Source: Actinomycetota bacterium (GTDB lineage Bacteria > Actinomycetota > Thermoleophilia > Gaiellales > Gaiellaceae). From it: a stretch of DNA of 5,901 nucleotides. Location of the stretch: assembly GCA_013812265.1 (NCBI GenBank), contig JACCTQ010000231.1, positions 1 through 5,901 on the forward strand, given 5' to 3'. The notes under the pieces were generated by a model. It saw only the letters and a program-made list of their open reading frames with translations, was not told the DNA's origin and searched no databases. The translations under genes and the position numbers were made by a program. Shown in pieces: positions 1-5,371 of this stretch; position 1 is the first letter of the stretch, and the number at the start of each line of letters is the position of its first letter.

Positions 1-173
1 ACTCCGCACCGGGTCTCGAGATGACGCGCCCGATTCTCGGCGCGCTCGGCGAGACGCAGATCGGGCGCGTGTCGCCGCGCGAGCCGACGCTGGAGGACGC
101 GTACGTGGCGCTAGTGACCGCGGCCGAGGAAGAAGCCGCGGAGGCGCCGGACCCCGAGCTCGCGCTCTCGTAG
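1..173 (+). CDS. ABC transporter ATP-binding protein, C-terminal fragment (cut by window edge)
   Basis: The frame is open from position 3 to a TAG stop at 171-173 and gives the last 56 residues of a protein that begins outside the window. It contains VSPREPTLEDAYVALV, matching the family-typical tail (PTLEDxFxxL) found at the end of DrrA/CcmA-type ABC-2 ATPases. An acidic, Ala/Glu-rich tail (AAEEEAAEAPDPE) follows. The Walker A, signature and Walker B motifs would lie upstream and cannot be checked here. The stop codon shares its final G with the GTG start of the next gene, an ABC-2 permease, so the two are very probably translated together. The role (cytoplasmic ATPase powering the exporter formed with the next two genes) is inferred from this tail motif and the context. 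Confidence 0.85.
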   Translation, partial: SAPGLEMTRPILGALGETQIGRVSPREPTLEDAYVALVTAAEEEAAEAPDPELALS

Positions 174-943
174 TGCACGCGCTCCGCGTGCTCGGCTGGG
201 GCTGGGTCTTCCACGCGAAGATGATGACGCGGTCCGCCTTCGACGGCCTGCTCGCCGTGTTGTGGCCGTTGTTCTTTGCCACCGTCGCCTTCTTCATGTT
301 CCGGAACGGCGGTAATCCCGAGCTCCTCGTCTACGCGGCGCTCGGCGCCGCCGTGATGGGCGTCTGGACGGCGACGAGCGTCCCGGCGAGCTCGGCGCTC
401 CAGCGTGCGCGGTGGCACGGCGTGCTCGAGCTGCTCGTCGCGACGCCGGTGCACTTCTCGCTCGTGCTGCTTCCGGTGACAATCGCGACGTCGGCGATCG
501 GCCTCTACTGCCTCGCCGCGACGATCCTTTGGGGTAAGTTCGCGTTCGGCATCGACCTGCCGATGGAGCACCCGTTCGCGTTCGCGCTGGCTGTGCCGGC
601 GACGGTGATCTCGGTCGGAATGCTCGGGTTCCTGCTCGCCGTGGCCTTCGTGCGCTTCCGGCGCTCGTGGGCCATGGGCGCCGTCCTCGAGTACCCCGTG
701 TGGCTGATCTGCGGCTTCCTCGTGCCGCTCTCGCTCCTCCCCGACTGGGTGCGTCCGATCTCGTGGGCGCTCGGGCCGACGTGGGGGATGAACGCGATCC
801 GCCAGGCGTCGATGGGAGGCACGCCGTTGCCCGACGTCGCGATCTGCTTCGCGCTCGGCCTCGGCTACGTCGCCGCCGGCGTGCTGATGCTGAACAGCGT
901 CCTGCGATCGGCGCGCGAGCACGCGACCCTCGCGCTGACGTGA
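173..943 (+). CDS. ABC-2 type exporter permease, first membrane subunit
   Basis: This is a 256-residue integral membrane protein with about six hydrophobic segments, near residues 22-43, 51-70, 96-118, 134-160, 170-190 and 222-242. Between segments 2 and 3 lies QRARWHGVLELLVATPV (residues 77-93), the cytoplasmic loop pattern of ABC-2 permeases (usually ERExGTLExLLxTPV). It contacts the ATPase in this family. Length and topology fit DrrB-like subunits. The GTG start at 173 overlaps the ATPase stop by one base (TAGTG), and no good Shine-Dalgarno sequence is visible, which suits translational coupling. The gene overlaps the next permease by 4 nt. The substrate cannot be told from sequence: drug, lipid or polysaccharide-precursor export are all possible for the family. 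An internal ATG start at codon 17 is possible but less likely. Confidence 0.9.
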   Translation: MHALRVLGWGWVFHAKMMTRSAFDGLLAVLWPLFFATVAFFMFRNGGNPELLVYAALGAAVMGVWTATSVPASSALQRARWHGVLELLVATPVHFSLVLLPVTIATSAIGLYCLAATILWGKFAFGIDLPMEHPFAFALAVPATVISVGMLGFLLAVAFVRFRRSWAMGAVLEYPVWLICGFLVPLSLLPDWVRPISWALGPTWGMNAIRQASMGGTPLPDVAICFALGLGYVAAGVLMLNSVLRSAREHATLALT

Positions 944-1728
944 CCTACGCTCTCCGCGTCTTCTTCGTCGGCGGGCTCACGAGTTATCGCGCGCTTTTCG
1001 GCTGGTTGTCCCCTTCGATCCTGCTCACGACCCTGTTCGCGACGCCGATCTTCCAGATCCTGCTCTTCGCGTACATCGGCCGTACCGCCAAGCTCGAGAA
1101 CGACGAGTTCTACGTGATCGGGAACGCGATCCAGTACGTGTCCATTCCCTGCGTCTTCGGGATGGTGCAGATGATCTCGGGCGAGCGGTACGCGCAGACG
1201 CTTGCGTTCGTGCTCGTGACACCGGCGGGCCGCCTGCCGCTCTTCCTCGGGCGCGCCTTCCCAGTCGTCCTGAACGGCGCGGCTGTGGCGGTCGTGTCGT
1301 TCGGAGTCGCGGCGCTTCTGCTCGACGTCGGCGTTCGGCCGTCGTCGCTCCCGTCGCTGCTTGCGGTCGCCGTGCTCGCCTCGTTCTCCTGCACTGGGTT
1401 CGGGCTCGTGCTCGCCGGGATCGGCCTGCGCGTGCGCGAGACATCGGTGATGAACAACATCGTGTTCGGGCTGCTGCTCATCTTCACCGGCTCGAACGTG
1501 CGGCTCGACCGGCTGCCGGACTGGATGCAGGCGATCGGCGGGTCGATGCCGCTCACGCACGCGATCACAGCGGGCAGAGAGGTCGCGGACGGCGCGTCGC
1601 TCGCGGACGTCACCGGGCTGCTCGCATGGGAAGCGGCCCTCGGCGCCGTCTACATGCTCGCGGGCTACGCGTTCCTGATCTTCATGGAGACGCAGAGCCG
1701 GAGGCGCGCGACGCTGGAGATTTCGTGA
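940..1728 (+). CDS. ABC-2 type exporter permease, second membrane subunit
   Basis: The reading frame is open further upstream, but the protein-like part begins at the GTG at 940 (VTYALRVFFVGG), which overlaps the preceding TGA as GTGA, a classic coupled start. The product has 262 residues with about six hydrophobic segments, near 24-45, 60-78, 104-127, 136-160, 168-186 and 228-249. The loop ERYAQTLAFVLVTPAGRLPLF (residues 82-102) corresponds to the ABC-2 coupling loop, although the canonical GTLE is changed to QTLA. MPLTHAITAGRE (203-214) resembles the conserved 'PLTHxxxAxR' stretch before the last helix. It is clearly related to the first permease but divergent, so the pair likely forms a heterodimeric channel with the ATPase. 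The tail is basic (SRRRATLEIS). Confidence 0.88.
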   Translation: MTYALRVFFVGGLTSYRALFGWLSPSILLTTLFATPIFQILLFAYIGRTAKLENDEFYVIGNAIQYVSIPCVFGMVQMISGERYAQTLAFVLVTPAGRLPLFLGRAFPVVLNGAAVAVVSFGVAALLLDVGVRPSSLPSLLAVAVLASFSCTGFGLVLAGIGLRVRETSVMNNIVFGLLLIFTGSNVRLDRLPDWMQAIGGSMPLTHAITAGREVADGASLADVTGLLAWEAALGAVYMLAGYAFLIFMETQSRRRATLEIS

Positions 1729-2023
1729 TGGAGCCGCGGGAATGATGAGATGCCGCCATCAATAGACGGCTGTCTTCGATACTCGCAACAGATTGGGCCC
1801 GCCGGCCGCTGCAGTCGCCGCTCGCGTCGGGGAAATGTTGGGATGCTCCAAAGTCGTGCGCCACGTGACCTTCCCGCCCGACTCGCTGCGGGTCCACGTC
1901 TTCGACCGGCTGGGGCGCGAGCGTCCGTTCTACATCGGTGTCGCTTCGAGGCGCTGGCGTTGTAAACGAGCATGAGCGTTGGACCGCCGGAAGGGTGGAC
2001 GAAAGCCTGGTCGTTCGCAGGTC
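1729..2023. other. Intergenic stretch downstream of the exporter operon
   Basis: These bases lie between the end of the second permease and the inverted-repeat element. No convincing intrinsic terminator is seen after the operon: a weak GCCG/CGGC dyad at about 1752-1770 lacks a T-run. An ATG at 1728 overlaps the permease stop (TGATG) but opens only five codons (MEPRE), so it is probably meaningless. The only other notable content is the coding-like stretch listed separately at 1835-1975. No tRNA or other RNA gene was recognised. Confidence 0.5.
1835..1975 (+). other. Coding-like orphan stretch: possible small gene or gene remnant
   Basis: An ATG at 1835 opens 46 codons ending with TGA at 1973-1975. 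The same frame is open back to a TTG at 1793. From about 1854 to 1945 the frame looks coding: nearly every codon ends in G or C, and the peptide (VTFPPDSLRVHVFDRLGRER, then PFYIGV) has a balanced composition unlike the Arg/Ala-rich shadow frames of this DNA. GGGG lies directly before the ATG but is too close for a good ribosome site. The final residues (ASRRWRCKRA) and codons are less gene-like, so the end may be decayed. I do not recognise the family. It could be a small real protein or the surviving middle of a gene broken by events that also brought in the neighbouring element. Confidence 0.25.
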
Positions 2024-2048
2024 GGGGGTCAGGTCTTGCAGCGCACCA
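2024..2048 (+). repeat. Left terminal inverted repeat of the 274-bp element
   Basis: The outer 17 bases (GGGGGTCAGGTCTTGCA) are an exact reverse complement of 2281-2297. The next eight bases continue the match with two mismatches (positions 18 and 23 of the arm). No similarity continues outward from position 2023. Confidence 0.85.
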
Positions 2049-2089
2049 TGCCGAGCAGTCCGCAGCCACTGCCTCCTCGCACGCACGCC

Positions 2090-2139
2090 GTCGTGGGCAG
2101 GCGGCGGCGGACGAACCGTCAGCAGCCGAGGCCCACGAC
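2090..2139. repeat. Internal 9-bp dyad of the element
   Basis: GTCGTGGGC at 2090-2098 pairs exactly with GCCCACGAC at 2131-2139, enclosing 32 nt. It could form a stem in single-stranded DNA or RNA. It is one of two internal dyads that make the element look structured rather than coding. Confidence 0.5.
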
Positions 2140-2143
2140 TTCG

Positions 2144-2173
2144 ACTGCGAGCCACTTCGTTCCTCCTCGCAGT
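2144..2173. repeat. Internal 8-bp hairpin of the element
   Basis: ACTGCGAG (2144-2151) pairs exactly with CTCGCAGT (2166-2173) around a 14-nt loop. The hairpin also contains the second copies of two short direct repeats: AGCCACT at 2064-2070 and 2150-2156, and CCTCCTCGCA at 2072-2081 and 2162-2171. Read on the minus strand (GCGAGGAGGAACGAAGTGGC) it recalls the GCGAGGAGCGAAG style of dispersed bacterial palindromic repeats, but that likeness is from memory only. Confidence 0.5.
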
Positions 2174-2272
2174 GACGTGCTAGAGGGCGCCGGCGTACTG
2201 CGACGCGGTCGGGCGGGGCGGTCACCTTGCTCGACGCCGACGGACGGCGCTGTGCCGCTTCGATGCCAACTG

Positions 2273-2297
2273 TGTTGCGGTGCAAGACCTGACCCCC
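2273..2297 (-). repeat. Right terminal inverted repeat of the 274-bp element
   Basis: This is the reverse-complement partner of 2024-2048: 23 of 25 positions match, including an unbroken outer 17. A short echo, ACCCCCG (2304-2310), follows just outside and may be chance or a remnant of another end. Confidence 0.85.
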
Positions 2298-2315
2298 AAA
2301 CTCACCCCCGAACGG

Positions 2316-3554
2316 TCAGCCCATTCGCCAGCTGTCCGAGACCAGCACGGCGCGCTCGTCGGGGACGTGGCGCAGGACGTCGTCGACGTAGGAGCGCGTG
2401 GCCTCGAGGAGCGGCACGTCCTTCCGCGCCTGCTCCGAGAGGTGCTGGCGGTGGCACAGGATCTCGTGGAAGACCTCGGCCGCCTCGAGCTTCTGGTGCA
2501 GGAACTCGGCCGGAACCGCCGCGACGACTGGCTCGAAGACGTCGGCGAGCCAGCGGTGGACCACGACCGACTCGGGCAGGGGACGGCCCTCGTTGCGACT
2601 CACGTGGTCGCGAAACCGCGCGAGATCGTTCAGGAGCCGGCGGGCCTGATTCTCCTGGGCGTTCAACCCCGTCAGCGCATGCAGCCGGCGGCGGTGGTGG
2701 CCCGGCTCGACGACGTGAGGGTCGAGCCGGAGTGAGAAGCCCTCGTCGCTCGCCACTACCTCGATCTCCTCGACGTCGAAACCGAGCTGGTTCAGCCGTC
2801 GGAGCCTCTCGTCGATCCGGAAGCGCTCGTCGGGAGCAAACGTGTCGACCGGAGTCACCTCGCTCCAGAGCGCGTTGTAGCGCTCACGCACCGCCGCCCC
2901 CGTGGCCTCGGGGTCGACGCCCGAAGGGAGGCCGATCTCCGCTTCGACGTCCAGGAGCTCGCCGATGATGTTCTCCTCTGCGATAGCAAGGTCGTGGAGG
3001 CGCTGGCCTTCCGAGAGCTTCGGGTGCGCCTCGGCAGTCTCCGCATCCACCAGGTAGGCGGCGAGCGCTCCCGCATCGCGACGGAAGAGCGTGTTCGAGA
3101 GTGAGCAGTCTCCCCAGAAGAAGCCGCCGAGATGGAGCCGCACGAGCAGTTCCGCGAGCGCGTCGAGCAGCCGGTTCTGGAGGTCCGGGACACCTCGGCC
3201 GGCGAAGAGAACCCGGTACGGGAGCGAGAAGTCGAGATGGCGGGTGATGAGCACGGCGTCCAACTCTTGCCCGTCGGCGCCTGCCCGCCCGCTTACGACA
3301 CCGACGACCTTCACGACCGGAAGCGAGGCGCTGCCCAGGTTCCGGAGGAGCCGGTACTCCCGCTCGGCAGGCCGTTGAGGCAGCTCCTTGAGCGCGTAGA
3401 GCCCGCCGTCGTACTCCACGAAACGAACGACGTGGCGCGAGATGCCGCGCTCCACCTCGACGATCCGGGGTGATTCCCACGTCTCGAGCGGAATCGCCCA
3501 GGGGAGGTCCAGAAAATCGGGGTGACCCGTCCTCGCTACCAGCTGAAAGCGCAT
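2316..3554 (-). CDS. DUF4032 domain protein with kinase-like (lipopolysaccharide-kinase-type) N-terminal domain
   Basis: The product is a 412-residue, probably cytoplasmic protein. The N-terminal half has protein-kinase-like hallmarks: YALKEL with K56 as the likely ATP-anchoring lysine, a possible helix-C glutamate at E66, the catalytic-loop-like GDCSLSNTLF (D149, N154), and LVDAET (D170) in place of DFG. The order and spacing fit small-molecule or LPS-type kinases such as the WaaP/RIO-like group. The C-terminal half (about 230-390: RFRIDERLRRLNQLGFDVEE, LHALTGLNAQENQARRLLND, HRWLADVFEP) is what I recognise as DUF4032, of unknown function. The ATG at 3554 is preferred because MRFQLVARTGHPDFLDLPW looks like the family N-terminus; a TTG at 3638 would add 28 unconvincing residues. 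No clear ribosome site is present. A GACAAT hexamer lies 8 nt upstream, so the transcript may be leaderless. The gene is divergent from the spermidine-synthase-like gene. Substrate and activity are unknown; it could also be a pseudokinase. Confidence 0.82.
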   Translation of the reverse strand: MRFQLVARTGHPDFLDLPWAIPLETWESPRIVEVERGISRHVVRFVEYDGGLYALKELPQRPAEREYRLLRNLGSASLPVVKVVGVVSGRAGADGQELDAVLITRHLDFSLPYRVLFAGRGVPDLQNRLLDALAELLVRLHLGGFFWGDCSLSNTLFRRDAGALAAYLVDAETAEAHPKLSEGQRLHDLAIAEENIIGELLDVEAEIGLPSGVDPEATGAAVRERYNALWSEVTPVDTFAPDERFRIDERLRRLNQLGFDVEEIEVVASDEGFSLRLDPHVVEPGHHRRRLHALTGLNAQENQARRLLNDLARFRDHVSRNEGRPLPESVVVHRWLADVFEPVVAAVPAEFLHQKLEAAEVFHEILCHRQHLSEQARKDVPLLEATRSYVDDVLRHVPDERAVLVSDSWRMG

Positions 3555-3562
3555 CGCCAGCG

Positions 3563-3568
3563 ATTGTC
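3563..3568 (-). promoter_or_regulatory. Candidate -10 box of the DUF4032 gene
   Basis: On the minus strand this reads GACAAT, four of six matches to TATAAT, and it ends 8 nt before the ATG at 3554. That spacing would place the transcript start at or next to the A of the ATG, giving a leaderless mRNA, which agrees with the lack of a Shine-Dalgarno sequence. A convincing -35 was not found. Confidence 0.3.
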
Positions 3569-3574
3569 GCACGA

Positions 3575-3584
3575 GCAGGCCTGC
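3575..3584. promoter_or_regulatory. 10-bp palindrome, possible operator for the DUF4032 side
   Basis: GCAGGCCTGC is a perfect dyad lying 6 nt behind the minus-strand -10-like hexamer, in what would be the -10/-35 spacer. A bound protein there would block RNA polymerase. It could be chance in GC-rich DNA. Confidence 0.2.
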
Positions 3585-3643
3585 CGACCGTGTGGCCCAA
3601 ACACCGGCCTCTGCCCCGGACGGGTGGAAGCGCGCCAAGTGGG

Positions 3644-3653
3644 GCCGTACGGC
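3644..3653. promoter_or_regulatory. 10-bp palindrome, possible operator for the synthase-like side
   Basis: GCCGTACGGC is a perfect dyad directly abutting the plus-strand -10-like TATAAC. Its sequence differs from the other palindrome in the same gap (GCAGGCCTGC), so if both are functional they need not bind the same protein. Confidence 0.2.
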
Positions 3654-3659
3654 TATAAC
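3654..3659 (+). promoter_or_regulatory. Candidate -10 box of the spermidine-synthase-like gene
   Basis: TATAAC (five of six matches to TATAAT) ends 8 nt before the ATG at 3668. It is among the few AT-rich spots in this gap. No ribosome site precedes the ATG, and the spacing predicts a leaderless transcript starting at about the ATG. No clear -35 is seen. Confidence 0.4.
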
Positions 3660-3667
3660 GATCCGAG

Positions 3668-5371
3668 ATGCGCGATTCGACGTCCGAGGCAGGTCGGGTT
3701 GCGCACGCCCCGCTCGCTGTGCCGCCCAGGTCAGGCCTGCCGCCGTCTCCGCCTGCCCAGGCCGCGAGCGGCGCGTTCGCCGTCGGTCTCGCCGTCTTCA
3801 CCGGCGGAGCGGTCCTGCTCGGCGTCGAGATCGCTGCCAGCCGGGTGCTCGCCCCGTTCTTCGGAAACTCGCTCTTCGTCTGGGGCGCGCTCATCGGCGT
3901 CGTACTGGCCGGCCTCGCAGCCGGCTACTGGCTCGGCGGCGCGCTTGCCGATCGCCTTCCTGCCTTGGGGCTGCTCCTGTCTGTCCTCGCCGGGGCGGCG
4001 TTGCTCGTGCTCGCGATCCCCTACGCCGACGATGTGGTGCTCGAGGCGGTTGTCGGCTGGAACCCGGGGCCACGCCTCAACCCGCTGCTCGCTGCAGTGA
4101 TCCTCTTCGCCGGCCCGAGTGTTCTGCTCGCCGCGGTCTCACCCATAGCCGTGCGGCTTCGCACGAGGTCGGTCGCAAGCGCGGGACGGACGGCCGGACG
4201 CCTGTTTGCCCTATCGACAACCGGAAGCATTGCAGGCACCTTCGCTACCGCGTTTTGGCTGATTCCGGAGTTCGGCACCGATCAGCTCCTGGCTCTCGGT
4301 GCGGCCGCGTTGCTGGGCGCGGTGGCGCTCGTCTCGGTCTCCGAGCGGATGGTTCCGGCGTTCGCGCTCAGCCTCGCGGCCACGATCGGAGTCGGAATCG
4401 CGGCGGTGTCCCTGGCGCCGGAGGCGGGAGGCACGCTCAGCGGGGCTGCGGCGCGCAACTGGTCACCCGCCTACGGGCGCCAGGACAAACGCGAGGCGGG
4501 GGCCGTCGATTTCAGCGGTTACCGCGTCGTGCACACGGCCGATACCCGCTACCACCGCCTCGCGGTCGTGGACGACGAGAAAACGCGTTACCTACGTTTC
4601 GATGCTTCCTATCAGAGCGCGATGTACCTCGGCGATCCCTATCGAACGCGCTACCGCTACACCGACTTCTTCCAGCTCGGCTTCGCCTACAACCCGGGCG
4701 CACGCAACATCCTCTTCATCGGCCTGGGAGGTGGATCGGCGCCGAAACGTGTCTGGCGGGACTTTCCGGGCGTCAGTGTGCAGGTAGTGGAGCTCGACCC
4801 GGCGGTTGTGGACGCCGGCTACCGCTACTTCGACGTGCCGCGGCACCGACGGTTGCGCGTCGATGTGGAGGACGGGCGGCGGTACCTGGCAGACAATGCC
4901 CGGCGGTGGGACGTGGTAGCGATCGACGCGTTCTACGCCGACTCGGTGCCTTTCCACCTGACGACAAGGCAGTTTCTCGAGCTCGTTAAGGCGCGGCTGG
5001 CGCCCGGCGGTGTCGTGGTCACGAATGCGATCGGCGCCATCACGGGCGACGGCTCGAAGCTCTTCCGGTCGATGTACCGGACGTATCGCTCCACGTTCCC
5101 GACCGTGCTGGTGCACCCCGTAAAGCTTGCCGGCGAAAGCACTTCGGCTAGCGAATACCGCAACCTGATGATGGTCGCGACCGAGCGCCCCGCCCCCAAC
5201 TCCGCGTTTCTGGCGCAGCGCTGGCACGGGATCAAGGAGCGCTCGCGTGGCGCCCCGGATCTGAGCAAACCGATCCTCGACCGCTACGACCGCACGATTC
5301 CGGTCAACGACGTGCCGACGCTGACCGACGACTACGCGCCGACGGATGCTCTGTTGTTCCTGGGGCAATGA
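3668..5371 (+). CDS. Membrane-fused spermidine-synthase-like protein (fused MFS/spermidine synthase type)
   Basis: The product has 567 residues. After a Pro/Ala-rich start (1-33), about seven hydrophobic segments follow, near 36-58, 70-92, 97-118, 138-160, 179-200, 204-224 and 229-250. A soluble domain then resembles the aminopropyltransferase/methyltransferase fold: ILFIGLGGGSAPK (348-360, SAM-binding glycine loop), VELDPAVVDAG (374-384, acidic residue for the cofactor ribose), DVEDGRRYL (399-407), WDVVAIDAFYADSVPFHL (414-431) and the closing LTDDYAPTDALL (552-563). Classical spermidine synthases have a DxxDPxGP-like active loop; here it reads DAFYADSVPF, so polyamine synthesis is not assured. 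Transfer of an aminopropyl group from decarboxylated SAM, or another SAM-dependent reaction at the membrane, are both possible. The ATG at 3668 is the first available start because a TAA at 3656-3658 is in frame just upstream; a GTG at codon 18 is an alternative. It is divergent from the DUF4032 gene, and the 3' end overlaps the next gene tail to tail. No SAM decarboxylase or other polyamine gene is in view. Confidence 0.88.
   Translation: MRDSTSEAGRVAHAPLAVPPRSGLPPSPPAQAASGAFAVGLAVFTGGAVLLGVEIAASRVLAPFFGNSLFVWGALIGVVLAGLAAGYWLGGALADRLPALGLLLSVLAGAALLVLAIPYADDVVLEAVVGWNPGPRLNPLLAAVILFAGPSVLLAAVSPIAVRLRTRSVASAGRTAGRLFALSTTGSIAGTFATAFWLIPEFGTDQLLALGAAALLGAVALVSVSERMVPAFALSLAATIGVGIAAVSLAPEAGGTLSGAAARNWSPAYGRQDKREAGAVDFSGYRVVHTADTRYHRLAVVDDEKTRYLRFDASYQSAMYLGDPYRTRYRYTDFFQLGFAYNPGARNILFIGLGGGSAPKRVWRDFPGVSVQVVELDPAVVDAGYRYFDVPRHRRLRVDVEDGRRYLADNARRWDVVAIDAFYADSVPFHLTTRQFLELVKARLAPGGVVVTNAIGAITGDGSKLFRSMYRTYRSTFPTVLVHPVKLAGESTSASEYRNLMMVATERPAPNSAFLAQRWHGIKERSRGAPDLSKPILDRYDRTIPVNDVPTLTDDYAPTDALLFLGQ

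Larger units (their letters stand above)
2024..2297. mobile_element. Inverted-repeat-bounded MITE-like / REP-like element without transposase
   Basis: The 274-bp segment starts with GGGGGTCAGGTCTTGCA (2024-2040) and ends with its exact reverse complement TGCAAGACCTGACCCCC (2281-2297). The match continues inward to 25 nt with two mismatches. The interior has further dyads and short direct repeats (listed separately) and no frame resembling a transposase, although some frames are open because the DNA is GC-rich. From memory, closely similar GGGGTCAGGTCTTG ends occur near IS200/IS605-like (Y1, REP-associated) transposases in many bacteria; this recollection was not searched. No target-site duplication is visible at the flanks (…GCAGGTC / AAACTC…), which would fit Y1-type movement. 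The element lies between two convergent genes, 18 bp from the stop of the DUF4032 gene, a typical tolerated site. Confidence 0.6.
3555..3667. promoter_or_regulatory. Shared divergent promoter region
   Basis: The 113-bp gap separates the start codons of the divergent DUF4032 (-) and spermidine-synthase-like (+) genes, so both promoters must lie here or inside the opposite gene. It contains -10-like hexamers at 3563-3568 (-) and 3654-3659 (+), each exactly 8 nt from its ATG. Perfect palindromes lie at 3575-3584 (GCAGGCCTGC) and 3644-3653 (GCCGTACGGC). No good -35 elements are apparent. Confidence 0.55.

Noticed and set aside
667..939. Upstream extension of the second permease frame to an ATG at 667
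   Set aside because: The added peptide is Arg/Pro/Ala-rich, antithetical to a membrane protein start, and lies within the first permease. The GTGA-coupled start at 940 is far more natural.
1745..1775. Weak dyad after the exporter operon as a terminator
   Set aside because: The stem is only four contiguous base pairs (GCCG/CGGC), with no following T-run.
1979..2968. Open plus-strand frame running through the inverted-repeat element into the DUF4032 gene
   Set aside because: The peptide is low-complexity Arg/Pro/Ser with no transposase features. It is antisense shadow over the DUF4032 part, so it is not evidence of an element-encoded gene.
3555..3638. 28-residue N-terminal extension of the DUF4032 protein from a TTG at 3638
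   Set aside because: The extra residues do not look like the family start, no ribosome site precedes the TTG, and it would use up most of the divergent promoter region.
2884..3894. Long minus-strand open frame (336 codons) over the DUF4032 gene start and the divergent gap
   Set aside because: Its composition is Arg/Pro/Gly-rich, and it crosses the promoter region and the opposite gene. It is a shadow of the recognised DUF4032 frame.
3592..4989. Long plus-strand open frame (465 codons) overlapping the synthase-like gene
   Set aside because: The translation is Arg/Ala/Gly-rich with no motif or hydrophobic pattern. It is a frame shadow of the real gene at 3668-5371, common in GC-rich DNA.
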